Positions 36,613 to 45,753 of a DNA stretch of 64,000 nt are shown here, one piece after another (position 1 is the first letter of the stretch; each line of letters begins with the position of its first letter). The notes under the pieces were generated by a model. It ran no database searches, had not been told where the DNA came from, and was given only the letters and a program-made list of their open reading frames with translations. This DNA is from Tissierella simiarum. GTDB lineage: Bacteria > Bacillota > Clostridia > Tissierellales > Tissierellaceae. The translations under genes were made by a program, and so were the position numbers. The stretch lies in assembly GCF_018917865.1 (NCBI RefSeq), contig NZ_JAHLPM010000001.1, positions 372,001 through 436,000 of the forward strand, read 5' to 3'.

Positions 36613-38634
36613 TTATTTATTATATACTCTGTAAATAGCTGTAGCTGATTCAGCTCTTGTAGTTGTATTTCCTGCATTAAAGTTGTCATTAACTCCTTGC
36701 ATAATCTTAGCTTTAGCTACTTTAGCAATAGCTTCTGTAGCCCATGCTGGTATAGCCTCTACATCCTTGTATTGACCTAATAAAGCTTCAATTTCAGTTT
36801 CCTCAACTTCCACATCTAATATATTGCTTAAAATTACAGCCATTTCTGCTCTTGTGATTTCTTTGTTTGGTTTAAATGTTCCATCATCATATCCGCCAGC
36901 TACTCCTAATTTAACTATAGTAGCTACATAATCTGCATGCCAATCATTTTCTTTAACGTCTGTAAAGCTTCCATCATACTTTTCTAATTTAAGCTCTAAA
37001 GAATTAATAATCATCTTAGCAAATTCTGCTCTAGTAACTTTTCCTTCTGGTCTAAATGCTCCATCATCATATCCGCCTACTACATTTTTAGCAGCCATGG
37101 ATTCAACATATAGTTTTGACCAATGAGATTCAATGTCTGTGAAAGTCTTATTTGATTCTACAACTACATATTTACTGAAATGTTCTAATACTAATACTGC
37201 CTTGTTATCTTGGATCTTACCAGTAACAAATTCTAAAGTATTATCTTCTTCATTTAAGTAATATACAGCAAGCTTATCATTGTTTCCTAATCCTTTAATG
37301 TCTACTTTTACAGTAATTGGAGCATCGAAAGTAGAAACAACAGTTTCTTCACTACCTTTAACGATTACTAAGCTTAACTCTACAACTCTCTTAACGTCAG
37401 CATTTTCAACTTCTACTTCTTTACTAACTTCTGCTATTCTTAATTCTAATTTAGCACCTGTTGGTATAGTAGTTTCTTTTAATGCATCCTTTGGTAATCC
37501 AAATTCTACATCGCTAGTTACTACTTTTAAGTCAACTTTCTTTTCTTCTAAAGCCTTAACCACTTTAACTGGTAAACTTACTTTAACGTCTAAGCCTTTA
37601 ACATGGTCTAATTTTATAACTAATACGGCATCTCTATCTGCTCCTGCTTTTTTCCTTAAAGCATCAATAGCTTTTACTGTTTCAAATTCTTTAACTTGAA
37701 CGTTAGTACCTTTAGCACTTGTAGTAACTGTTGCATGTTCTTTTCCAACAGTTCCAATAACAGCACCTTCTGTAGGTACTTCTATAACTGGGTCTGGTGT
37801 TGAAGTTCCTGGAGTTGATGGTGTAGTTGATGTACTTCCACCGCCACCACCTGTGCTACTACCTGAATCTGGTTTTTCTGTATCTACTTCTACTTTAGTT
37901 ATTAATTTAGTCTCATAAAGTAATTTTCCGGCAGCATTTAGTAAAGTTTCTGATAAAACATTTACAGAGGAATTAAGTAAGCTAGTAGCTATGTTTTTAT
38001 GAATTTCTTTTAGCGGTTCATCTGATTTCCCTGAAATGCTTTTATTAGCAGTAGATATTTGACTATCAGTAACAGCTAAATTAAATGAAATCCACTTATT
38101 AGTCTTCATACTATAATTACCTGAACCAATTTTTTCATTAATTAAAGCACTAATTACGTTAGTAAGTACATTTATTTTTTCATCTTTTCTATTTGCATAT
38201 TTGTTTATACTATTTTTCGTCTCTTCTGGTAAAGCATTATATAAGCTTTGTAAAAGTGTATCCAATTGACCACTTACACTATTATAGTCTAAGTTAGTAT
38301 CTTTAATAATACTCTTAATCAATTCTTTGTTATTATCTAGCACACTAATAATACCTTTCACTGTAGCTTCTGTAATACCTTTTGCATTTAAATAATTTTT
38401 ATATTCTACATTATTAGTTACATTTTTATAGATATTTTCTGTGTTATTTAATACTGCCACAACTACAGCTATTGCATCATCAGCATTAGTTCCACTCCTT
38501 ATAGGTTCAAATTTCGCTCTTAATTCATTAAACAATTGCTCTTTTGGATCTAATTTTTCTGCATTAGCAATAATAGGTGTAAATACACTAATTATCATTG
38601 CTAATGCTAACATTAATGATAGTATTTTTTTCAT
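36613..38634 (-). CDS. Secreted protein with three C-terminal SLH domains
   Basis: This 673-aa exported protein has a signal peptide (MKKILSLMLALAMIISVFTPIIANA), a helical N-terminal region to about residue 250, a Ser/Gly/Thr/Pro-rich linker (SGSSTGGGGGSTSTTPSTPGTSTPDP), a beta-rich middle and three SLH domains (about 495-673) with VTRAEFAKMI, ITRAEMAVIL and TTRAESATAI. SLH triplets bind pyruvylated wall polymer. The start is ATG 38634 behind AAAGGAGG; a second ATG six bases upstream touches the ribosome site. It follows the other SLH gene by 23 bases, so the two are cotranscribed. Confidence 0.92.
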   Translation of the reverse strand: MKKILSLMLALAMIISVFTPIIANAEKLDPKEQLFNELRAKFEPIRSGTNADDAIAVVVAVLNNTENIYKNVTNNVEYKNYLNAKGITEATVKGIISVLDNNKELIKSIIKDTNLDYNSVSGQLDTLLQSLYNALPEETKNSINKYANRKDEKINVLTNVISALINEKIGSGNYSMKTNKWISFNLAVTDSQISTANKSISGKSDEPLKEIHKNIATSLLNSSVNVLSETLLNAAGKLLYETKLITKVEVDTEKPDSGSSTGGGGGSTSTTPSTPGTSTPDPVIEVPTEGAVIGTVGKEHATVTTSAKGTNVQVKEFETVKAIDALRKKAGADRDAVLVIKLDHVKGLDVKVSLPVKVVKALEEKKVDLKVVTSDVEFGLPKDALKETTIPTGAKLELRIAEVSKEVEVENADVKRVVELSLVIVKGSEETVVSTFDAPITVKVDIKGLGNNDKLAVYYLNEEDNTLEFVTGKIQDNKAVLVLEHFSKYVVVESNKTFTDIESHWSKLYVESMAAKNVVGGYDDGAFRPEGKVTRAEFAKMIINSLELKLEKYDGSFTDVKENDWHADYVATIVKLGVAGGYDDGTFKPNKEITRAEMAVILSNILDVEVEETEIEALLGQYKDVEAIPAWATEAIAKVAKAKIMQGVNDNFNAGNTTTRAESATAIYRVYNK

Positions 38635-38657
38635 AGTCATCCTCCTTTTATTTTAAC

Positions 38658-39749
38658 TTATTTACCCTTATTTTTCATAAGGTCGTACAACTTTTTAATA
38701 ATTTCAGCTGCTTCTCCTCTTGTTGCAAAGTCCTTAGGATTTAAGGCAGTCTCTGTTCTTCCTTCAATAATCCCATATTTCACCCCATAAAACATATCTG
38801 TGGCTGCCCAAGAAGATATTTTATCTGCATCTTTATACATTAAAACATCTTTATTTATTGGATCTAGAGTAAAGGTAATTTTCTTATCATTTAATATCCT
38901 CATAATAATAACTACCATTTGTTCTCTAGTCACTTTATTATTAGGTGAAAAAGTAGTAGGACTTGTCCCTTCAATGATTTTGTTGTCAAAAGCAGCCTTG
39001 ATGTATTCATAATACCAACCATTAACCTTTATATCTTTAAAAGCTAAAGGTTCATTATTGGCTGATTTGATACCTAGAACCCTACAAATCAAAGTCATAA
39101 ACTCTGCACGAGTTAAATCACCATTAGGATCAAAAGTATCCTTAGTTTTCCCTTCAATGATCCCTCTTTGAGCTAAGTAAATAATACTATCCTTATTCTT
39201 ATGTTCATTAATATCTTTAAAGTTTACTTCTATTAATTCTTCTTTTTTAGGATTTTCTTTTATGTTACCTTGTTTAGGGTCTGTTGTTATAGCTGATCCT
39301 CCGCTAGTGCTGCCTCCACTACTTCCTGTTCCTTCTGGTGCAGGATTAGTTCCCTTTCCGGCACTAGAAACTAAATCTCTTATGCCATTAGAATCACCAT
39401 TAGATAGGTGGTCAATTAAAAGCATCCTTTCATCCATACTCCAGCCATTAAGCCTGTCTAACTCTGCCTTAACATCATCAAGGCTATATCCTTTTTGATG
39501 AATAGTTTTAATATGGTTTTCGTTTAAGAAAGAGTCTAAATCTCTCTTTAAATCTCTAATTCCACTGTCACTATCTTCTAAATATACCTTTAGTACTGAG
39601 GCTCCTGTTTCCCTTTTATCCTCACTTACTTTTGACAGCTGATCTAAGAATACTTCCAAAGCTCCATCTGAGGCACCATAGGAAACTGTAGTAGATAAAC
39701 TACTTGCTGATATTAAAGCTGCTAAAAATATTGCTACTTTTCTCTTCAT
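38658..39749 (-). CDS. Secreted protein with three C-terminal SLH domains
   Basis: This 363-aa exported protein has a signal peptide ending near VSYGA, a helical domain (about 30-130), a Gly/Ser-rich linker (EGTGSSGGSTSGGSA) and three SLH domains (about 175-360) with LTRAEFMTLI, VTREQMVVII and ATRGEAAEII. It is smaller than its downstream partner and lacks the long beta domain. The ATG at 39749 follows AGGAGGTG. It lies ten bases after cpsB, so the two surface protein genes may be transcribed with the polysaccharide regulatory genes. Confidence 0.9.
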   Translation of the reverse strand: MKRKVAIFLAALISASSLSTTVSYGASDGALEVFLDQLSKVSEDKRETGASVLKVYLEDSDSGIRDLKRDLDSFLNENHIKTIHQKGYSLDDVKAELDRLNGWSMDERMLLIDHLSNGDSNGIRDLVSSAGKGTNPAPEGTGSSGGSTSGGSAITTDPKQGNIKENPKKEELIEVNFKDINEHKNKDSIIYLAQRGIIEGKTKDTFDPNGDLTRAEFMTLICRVLGIKSANNEPLAFKDIKVNGWYYEYIKAAFDNKIIEGTSPTTFSPNNKVTREQMVVIIMRILNDKKITFTLDPINKDVLMYKDADKISSWAATDMFYGVKYGIIEGRTETALNPKDFATRGEAAEIIKKLYDLMKNKGK

Positions 39750-39759
39750 GTTTCACCTC

Positions 39760-40551
39760 CTAGAATATACCTATTTTATTCTTTAATAATTTAAAAAAAC
39801 CTTTTTTCTCCTGATATTTTATAGGGTCGGATACAGAAATATTTTGGTCTTCCAACAGAAGATTTCCATTTAAATAAGTGATTCTATCAAAATCCTCCTT
39901 AGATACCATAGTGCTTAATATTTCTAATCCCTTAGCTACTTTAGGAGATCTTCCCCTATTGGTATGGGCATCAGTGGCTACAAAATGAATCATATTATGT
40001 TGAACCAATATTTCAGCTGTAGTTTTTATACTGCTGCCATACTTTCCTTCTAAGCTCGGAAGATTTAGCTGAGCTAAAGCTCCCATGGTTATATATTTAT
40101 AAAGGATATTAGGGTCTTCAATAATCTTACTATTTCTTTCAGGATGAGCTATTATAGGGATATAGCCTTTTAAAAGCATTTCATAAATAATATTTTCAGC
40201 ATATAAAGGAATATCAAACATAGGAAATTCCATAAGAACATACCTTGTCCCATTTAAAGTTGAAACTTTTTCTTCCTTTATATATTTTATTATATCCATA
40301 GAAACATAAATTTCATTTCCTAGATATATTTCTAAGTCTATCCCTTCTTTATATAGTTCTTCTCTTAATTCAGATAAAGCTGCTTTATTATCTTCTAAAG
40401 AAGTATTCTTACTACCTTCTATATAATGAGGAGTAGCTATAACCTTATTTATATTATTTTCTAAATATATTTTAGCCATATCTATGGACATATCCATATC
40501 TATAGATCCATCATCTACCCTAGGCAATATATGACTGTGAATATCTATCAT
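39760..40551 (-). CDS. cpsB: PHP-type protein-tyrosine phosphatase, CpsB/YwqE family
   Basis: This 263-aa manganese-dependent phosphatase of the PHP superfamily removes phosphate from the bacterial tyrosine kinase. Metal ligands are in MIDIHSHILPRVDDGS, ATPHY, AHPERN and FVATDAHTN. It overlaps the kinase gene by four bases (ATGA). The three-gene set cpsC-cpsD-cpsB controls chain length and export of capsular or exopolysaccharide in Firmicutes. CpsB acts in the cytoplasm on the tyrosine-rich tail encoded by the gene just upstream. Confidence 0.95.
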   Translation of the reverse strand: MIDIHSHILPRVDDGSIDMDMSIDMAKIYLENNINKVIATPHYIEGSKNTSLEDNKAALSELREELYKEGIDLEIYLGNEIYVSMDIIKYIKEEKVSTLNGTRYVLMEFPMFDIPLYAENIIYEMLLKGYIPIIAHPERNSKIIEDPNILYKYITMGALAQLNLPSLEGKYGSSIKTTAEILVQHNMIHFVATDAHTNRGRSPKVAKGLEILSTMVSKEDFDRITYLNGNLLLEDQNISVSDPIKYQEKKGFFKLLKNKIGIF

Positions 40552-41282
40552 TTAGCTCGCCTCTTTTTCCCTTTCTTATTATCATCTTCTTCATAATAAG
40601 AGTAATTATAATATTGATAATAATGATATTTATAATATCCTCTTCCCTCTGTAGGTACTTTGTTTAATATTACTCCTATTATATTGGCATTAACCTTTTC
40701 TAATAGTTCCTTTGCTCTTTTTACTACTTCAACATCCGTTTGTCCTACAGCAGTTACTAATATAGTTCCGTCGACTATGGTAGACAAAACTGCACTATCT
40801 GTAACCAAGCCTATTGGTGGAGTGTCTAATATAACCATATCGTATTCTTCTTTGATACTATCTAAAAAATCTTTCATCCTTTTAGAACCCAATAGTTCTG
40901 CAGGATTTGGTGGTATAGGTCCTGAACTAACAATATAAAGATCTTTTAATTCTTCACTATTATGTACTACTTCAGATAGTTTCTTTTCTCCTACTATTAC
41001 ATTAGTAAGCCCTTCTAAATTACTTAATCCAAACACTTTATGAACCCTTGGCTTTCTCAAATCACAATCTATTAATAGTACCTTCTTTTCTCCTTGGGCA
41101 ATAGTATTAGCTAGATTAGCAGCAATAGTACTCTTCCCTTCACTAGGACTTGATGATGTAACCACTATGGTCTTTATATCCTTATCAATATTTGAAAATT
41201 GAATGTTTGTCCTTAAGGTTCTAAATGCCTCTGAAACTGGAGACTTTGGATTTGTTTGAGTAATTAATTTATCTTGTCTCAT
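40548..41282 (-). CDS. cpsD: Bacterial tyrosine kinase, CpsD/YwqD family
   Basis: This 244-aa BY-kinase has Walker A SSPSEGKSTIAANLA, Walker A' VLLIDCDLRKPRV and Walker B MVILDTPPIG. The C-terminal tail is strongly tyrosine-rich (YYKYHYYQYYNYSYYEE) and is the autophosphorylation cluster; a basic end (KKGKKRRAK) follows. It needs the membrane adaptor CpsC, encoded 23 bases upstream. The ATG at 41282 follows TTTTGAGGTG. It controls polysaccharide polymerisation and export. Confidence 0.96.
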   Translation of the reverse strand: MRQDKLITQTNPKSPVSEAFRTLRTNIQFSNIDKDIKTIVVTSSSPSEGKSTIAANLANTIAQGEKKVLLIDCDLRKPRVHKVFGLSNLEGLTNVIVGEKKLSEVVHNSEELKDLYIVSSGPIPPNPAELLGSKRMKDFLDSIKEEYDMVILDTPPIGLVTDSAVLSTIVDGTILVTAVGQTDVEVVKRAKELLEKVNANIIGVILNKVPTEGRGYYKYHYYQYYNYSYYEEDDNKKGKKRRAK

Positions 41283-41304
41283 TTCTTCACCTCAAAATTT
41301 AAAA

Positions 41305-41982
41305 TTATTCATCTTTAACCATTGGTATAGCCCCTAGTACTGGCAATCCTAAATGTTTCTCTATATCTTCTGGAGTCTTTAAAGTATTGTCCATATATTC
41401 AAGTAAAAACGCTAAAAATACCCCTGCCATAATACCTAATATCCCTGCTATAGCCATATTAAGCTTTGGTCTTGGCTTAACTGGATTTTCTGGAGGCTGA
41501 GCCTTGTCTATTACTTGTACATTTTCTACTTTCATTATAGTTTTTACACTATCCATAAAGACTTCAGCAGTTTCATTGGCAATCTCTGCTGCTAACTTTG
41601 GATCTGTATCCATTACTTGAATCTTGATAATCTCTGTATCTTTAACTAAATTTACATTTACCTTTTCTGTAAATATTTTAAAACTCATATCTAAATTTAA
41701 ATTTTTAATAACTTGATCTACAACGACTCTACTCTTTACTAGTTCTCCATAAGTAGATACAAGTTTTTGATTTAATAAAAGTTCATTATATTCTAGTTTA
41801 CTTTCACTTTGATAATCTTTTGGCTTTCCTACCATTAATGTAGTAAAGGTTTGATATTCTGGTTCTAAGACAAAATAACTAACAATACCACTAGTTGCTA
41901 CAGCAACAATTGTTAATATTAAAATTAATCCTAACCTCTTTCGTAGGATAAAAAAATACTCTCGCAAACTAATTTCTTCCAT
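41305..41982 (-). CDS. cpsC: Wzz/CpsC-type polysaccharide co-polymerase and kinase adaptor
   Basis: This 225-aa membrane protein has two transmembrane helices at about 19-36 and 176-195 around an extracytoplasmic loop, and the Pro-rich QPPENPVKPRPKLNMAIAGILG motif before TM2. The cytoplasmic C-terminus (LKTPEDIEKHLGLPVLGAIP) is the kinase-activating tail. It is the first gene of cpsC-cpsD-cpsB. The ATG at 41982 follows GGGGAGG. The promoter must lie in the 180-base gap before the small gene at 42165. Confidence 0.94.
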   Translation of the reverse strand: MEEISLREYFFILRKRLGLILILTIVAVATSGIVSYFVLEPEYQTFTTLMVGKPKDYQSESKLEYNELLLNQKLVSTYGELVKSRVVVDQVIKNLNLDMSFKIFTEKVNVNLVKDTEIIKIQVMDTDPKLAAEIANETAEVFMDSVKTIMKVENVQVIDKAQPPENPVKPRPKLNMAIAGILGIMAGVFLAFLLEYMDNTLKTPEDIEKHLGLPVLGAIPMVKDE

Positions 41983-42094
41983 CCTTGTAATCCTCCCCTA
42001 CTGTGACATAAGCACATATAATTATTGTATCAAAACTAAAATATATTTCTATCCTCCTAATAGTCTATTTTGTCATAATAGCACTAAAATCCTA

Positions 42095-42122
42095 TTTACA
42101 TTTTGCATTGCTATAGTATAAT
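42095..42122 (+). promoter_or_regulatory. Promoter of the small membrane protein gene
   Basis: TTTACA and TATAAT are separated by 16 bases and lie 42 bases before the ATG of the 55-aa gene. This is the best sigma-A promoter on the plus strand in this region. Confidence 0.72.
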
Positions 42123-42164
42123 ACTATGTAGTTCGACATATTTCGATTTATTGGAGGTTTAGTT

Positions 42165-42332
42165 ATGACTTTTGTTAATGCTATAAAAAAAATTTCTAAA
42201 AGAAAAAAGGAAAAAAACTATTATAATTCTGACTACATATTAAACGCAAAAGAGAAACAAAGTCTTCTTGTAGCTACCTTCATAATTCTTTTCCCTATAA
42301 TCATTACTGCTGTATTAGTTTTAGCTAATTAA
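42165..42332 (+). CDS. Small (55-aa) single-helix membrane protein
   Basis: This short gene reads MTFVNAIKKISKRKKEKNYY, then a polar stretch, then one hydrophobic helix (SLLVATFIILFPIIITAVLVLAN). The N-terminus is strongly basic, so it should stay in the cytoplasm with the helix crossing the membrane. It has a good ribosome site (TTGGAGGTTTAGTT) and its own promoter. It lies on the plus strand between cpsC and capD and overlaps the capD stop by four bases. No family recognised; its place in a polysaccharide locus hints at a link to envelope assembly. Confidence 0.75.
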   Translation: MTFVNAIKKISKRKKEKNYYNSDYILNAKEKQSLLVATFIILFPIIITAVLVLAN

Positions 42333-44218
42333 TCATAGGTAACTGCTGTTTCTTTTTGACCTGTAAAAATAATATCTTCTTCTATAAGAGAAACTGGTTT
42401 AAAAGGTCTATAAGTAGGCACTATTTCTGCTAAAACATCTTTTATTTTCATAGAACTTTGGCTTCTAACAGCATTTTCTAATTTGAAAATATGATTCATC
42501 AACTTATTATTATCAAACTCCATTGGCTCCTCAATATATATCTTATTGTGACTAGTCTTAGTCATTTCCTCTTCATTTAAAAGAATCTCTTCAAAAAGTT
42601 TCTCCCCTGGTCTTAGACCAGTTATTTTTATGGGAATATCCACTTCGGGCTGAAATCCTGAAAGTCTTATTAAATCCTTAGCTAAATCCATAATTTTTAC
42701 AGGCTCACCCATATCTAAAATAAATATTTCTCCTCCAGTAGCCATAGCTCCAGCCTGTAATACTAACTGACACGCTTCTGGTATAGTCATGAAGAACCTG
42801 ATTATCCTTTCATCCGTTACAGTAACAGGTCCACCTTCAGCAATTTGTTTCTTAAACAAAGGTATTACACTTCCATTACTGCCTAACACATTTCCAAACC
42901 TAACAGCTACATAGTCAGTATTGCTAATATAATTATAAGATTGTATGATCATTTCACAAATTCTTTTAGTTGCTCCCATTACATTCGTTGGGTTTACTGC
43001 TTTATCTGTAGATATAAGGACAAACTTATCTACATTATATTTATCGGCAGCTTGTACTACATTTAAAGTGCCAAAGACATTGTTTTTTATAGCTTCTCCT
43101 GGATTGTTTTCCATTAAAGGAACATGTTTATGGGCTGCTGCATGGAATATTATTTGTGGTCTAATCTTCTCTAATACTTCATCTATTCTAACTTTATCTC
43201 TAACCGTTGCTATAATGACTTGAAGTTTTAGATCTTCATACCGTTTTATAAGCTCATTTTGTATATCATAGGCATTGTTTTCATAAATATCTAATATAAT
43301 TAATTCTTTAGGGTTAAATCTAGCAATCTGTCTGCATAGTTCAGAGCCAATAGATCCTCCTCCACCTGTAACTAAAACTCTTTTCCCTTCAATGAAATTA
43401 GATAGTTCCCCTAAATTTAGCTTTACTTCTTCTCTACCCAAAAGGTCTTCAATTTGAACATCTCTTATTTTAGTTACATTAACTTTACCATCAATAAGCT
43501 CATATACTCCTGGCAAAATCCTTGTTTTGCAATTAGATTTCTTACATTCATTTAAAAAGTATTTTCTATCTTCTACTTTAGCAGAAGGCATTGCAATAAT
43601 TATTTCATCAATTCTGTATTTTTCACAAACTTTTAATACATTATTTCTATTTCCCACAACAGGAATACCATTAATGTTTTTTCCCTTTTTCTTTGGATCA
43701 TCATCTATAAAAGCTACGGGTTTGCTATGTAATGTTTCATGGTTTCTTAATTCTTTAAGTACTAAAGCTCCTGCTGCACCTGCACCTATAATAAGGATTC
43801 TTTTGTAATCACTTTCATTTTTAATACCGTATTTTAGCCTTCTAAATACTCTATAAAAAAACCTACTTCCTCCAACTAAAGCCATATCCAATATTAATAC
43901 CATAGCATAAATACTTTTCGGAAGTCCTGCCTGTGATAAATACATATATATTCCAATCAAAACATTTGCAACAATAGAAGCTCCTACTACTTCTATCATT
44001 TCATCAATACTAGCGTATTCCCATAAGCTTTTATATAACTTAAAAAGATAAAAAACAACTAATTTCATAGATGTAATAGCTATAATATGGTTTAAATAAA
44101 TTTTCATATAAGATAAATCTAGTACTCCTTCAAACCTAATATATAGGGCTAATATGTATGCAAGGTTAATAGCTATTACATCTAAGAACATAAGAAAAAC
44201 TATACGTCTTTTTTTCAT
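42329..44218 (-). CDS. capD: CapD/FlaA1-type nucleotide-sugar 4,6-dehydratase, membrane-bound
   Basis: This 629-aa protein has four N-terminal transmembrane segments (to about 125), a Rossmann-like PglD-type middle domain (RILIIGAGAAGALVLKEL), and a C-terminal SDR domain with VTGGGGSIGSELCRQ and STDKAVNPTNVMGATKR. The family dehydrates UDP-GlcNAc to a 4-keto-6-deoxy sugar for diamino sugar or fucosamine synthesis. The ATG at 44218 follows GAAGGGG. It is upstream of the cps regulatory genes in the same direction but separated by the small plus-strand gene. Confidence 0.93.
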   Translation of the reverse strand: MKKRRIVFLMFLDVIAINLAYILALYIRFEGVLDLSYMKIYLNHIIAITSMKLVVFYLFKLYKSLWEYASIDEMIEVVGASIVANVLIGIYMYLSQAGLPKSIYAMVLILDMALVGGSRFFYRVFRRLKYGIKNESDYKRILIIGAGAAGALVLKELRNHETLHSKPVAFIDDDPKKKGKNINGIPVVGNRNNVLKVCEKYRIDEIIIAMPSAKVEDRKYFLNECKKSNCKTRILPGVYELIDGKVNVTKIRDVQIEDLLGREEVKLNLGELSNFIEGKRVLVTGGGGSIGSELCRQIARFNPKELIILDIYENNAYDIQNELIKRYEDLKLQVIIATVRDKVRIDEVLEKIRPQIIFHAAAHKHVPLMENNPGEAIKNNVFGTLNVVQAADKYNVDKFVLISTDKAVNPTNVMGATKRICEMIIQSYNYISNTDYVAVRFGNVLGSNGSVIPLFKKQIAEGGPVTVTDERIIRFFMTIPEACQLVLQAGAMATGGEIFILDMGEPVKIMDLAKDLIRLSGFQPEVDIPIKITGLRPGEKLFEEILLNEEEMTKTSHNKIYIEEPMEFDNNKLMNHIFKLENAVRSQSSMKIKDVLAEIVPTYRPFKPVSLIEEDIIFTGQKETAVTYD

Positions 44219-44406
44219 CTATAACCCCTTCTTCTAGTTTAATTTTATAATTTAGTTGTTAAATTAACCCATGCCAATTCATACCAATTATATTTTATCA
44301 AATTCTCCTTCATTATTCTACCATTTATCTTTTAATATTATCTTTTTCGACACATAAATAACGAAACAGATATTAAGTACTATGTTTACACATACTTTTT
44401 GCATAA

Positions 44407-44434
44407 AAAAACTAATCCATTAGGATTAGTTTTT
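44407..44434. terminator. Terminator after galU
   Basis: AAAAACTAATCC and GGATTAGTTTTT are separated by ATTA, a few bases after the galU stop. T-runs on both sides make it usable in either direction. Confidence 0.85.
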
Positions 44435-44442
44435 ATCACCTA

Positions 44443-45339
44443 CTATTTAATATCTATATTATCGTTTAATATATTGTTCTTGGTTATCTCCATTAGATAA
44501 CTAAAGAAATTCTCTCTTAAATCTTCCCTTCTTAATGCAAATTCCACAGTAGCTTCTAAAAAACCTTGTTTATCTCCTACATCATATCTTCTTCCTTCAA
44601 AATTATAAGCATACATAGCTTCTTTTTTAGCTAATTCCTTTAATGCATCAGTAAGCTGAATCTCTCCACCCTTTCCTGGCTGTGTATGCTCTAGTATTTG
44701 AAATATAGCAGGATTTATAATATACCTTCCCAAAATAGCTATATTAGACGGTGCATCTTTTACATCAGGTTTCTCTACTAAATCCTTTACCTTGTATACT
44801 CTATCTTCTATATGTTTTCCATTAACAATACCATATTTGTTCACATCTTCTTTAGATACTTCTTGAACTCCTAAGATTGTTGCCTTATATTCTTCATAGG
44901 CTTCAATCATTTGTTTTAAACAAGGTTTTTCAGAATAAACTATATCATCTCCCAATAATACTGCAAAAGGTTCGTTTCCAATAAAGCTTTTAGCACAATA
45001 AATAGCGTGCCCTAGTCCCTTAGGTTCCTTTTGACGTATATAATGAATGTTTACCATATCAGAAATCTTCCTTATTTCTTCAAGTAAATCATCCTTACCT
45101 TTTTTCTCTAATTCTAGTTCCAATTCAATAGATTTATCAAAATGATCTTCTATACTCTTTTTATTTCTTCCTGTAATAATGAGTATTTCTTCTATCCCAG
45201 AGTCTACAGCTTCTTCAATAATATATTGTAAAGTAGGCTTATCCACAATTGGCAGCATTTCTTTTGGCTGTGCTTTCGTAGCTGGTAAGAAGCGTGTACC
45301 TAAACCTGCTGCTGGAATTATAGCTTTACGTACTTGCAT
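44443..45339 (-). CDS. galU: UTP-glucose-1-phosphate uridylyltransferase
   Basis: This 298-aa enzyme makes UDP-glucose from UTP and glucose-1-phosphate for polysaccharide and lipid glycosylation. Motifs are KAIIPAAGLGTRFLPATKAQPKEMLPIVDKP at the N-terminus, GLGHAIYCAK, LLGDDIV, VEKP and RRYDVGDKQGFLEA. The ATG at 45339 follows AAGGAGG. It is monocistronic between capD and a long non-coding gap. Confidence 0.97.
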   Translation of the reverse strand: MQVRKAIIPAAGLGTRFLPATKAQPKEMLPIVDKPTLQYIIEEAVDSGIEEILIITGRNKKSIEDHFDKSIELELELEKKGKDDLLEEIRKISDMVNIHYIRQKEPKGLGHAIYCAKSFIGNEPFAVLLGDDIVYSEKPCLKQMIEAYEEYKATILGVQEVSKEDVNKYGIVNGKHIEDRVYKVKDLVEKPDVKDAPSNIAILGRYIINPAIFQILEHTQPGKGGEIQLTDALKELAKKEAMYAYNFEGRRYDVGDKQGFLEATVEFALRREDLRENFFSYLMEITKNNILNDNIDIK

Positions 45340-45535
45340 TTTTTATTTCCTCCTTAAATAAATACTTGAAAATTGTAGTTTATTTTTAAAACATTTATAT
45401 TAATCATTGAAATTTGTACTAAATTTAGACTTAGCCTATCACATCTAGTCTACAACAAGACCAATAAACTGTAAAGAACCTTAACCAAGTTGTAAATATA
45501 AGATTTAAATATTTTTTATGGCATAATTGAACTTT

Positions 45536-45551
45536 GTTGCAATTTTACAAC
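45536..45551. promoter_or_regulatory. Upstream palindromic box 1 for the permease promoter
   Basis: GTTGCAATTTTACAAC is a 16-bp near palindrome, about 213 bp upstream of the -24 element. It differs from box 2 at two bases. The gap 45340-45843 holds these boxes, the hairpin at 45623-45654 and the sigma-54 promoter. No gene seen. Confidence 0.6.
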
Positions 45552-45622
45552 ATAGCACAATTTAGCCTGTTAAACACAACAATTATCAACATAATATATG
45601 ATTAACTATGTTAAATAGATAG

Positions 45623-45654
45623 CAATATTAGTTGCAATTATGCAACTAATATTG
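45623..45654 (+). promoter_or_regulatory. Upstream palindromic box 2 inside a terminator-like hairpin
   Basis: The 14-base arms CAATATTAGTTGCA and TGCAACTAATATTG are separated by ATTA and contain GTTGCAATTATGCAAC (45631-45646), a match to box 1. A T-run (TTTTTTATTTT) follows on the plus strand, so it could also stop an unknown plus transcript. Being repeated upstream of a sigma-54 promoter, an activator site is the better reading. Confidence 0.6.
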
Positions 45655-45753
45655 TTTTTTATTTTATAAGAAATTATCCTAAAACAATTATAGATAGGTT
45701 CTAGTGAGGTTAATGCTTATATAAACCCTTATGTAATTTTATAGACATATCTT

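Noticed and set aside
44260-44330. Possible sigma-54 promoter upstream of capD (TTGGCATGGGTTAATTTAAC on the minus strand)
   Set aside because: The -24 half looks good but there is no GC at the required distance of ten bases.
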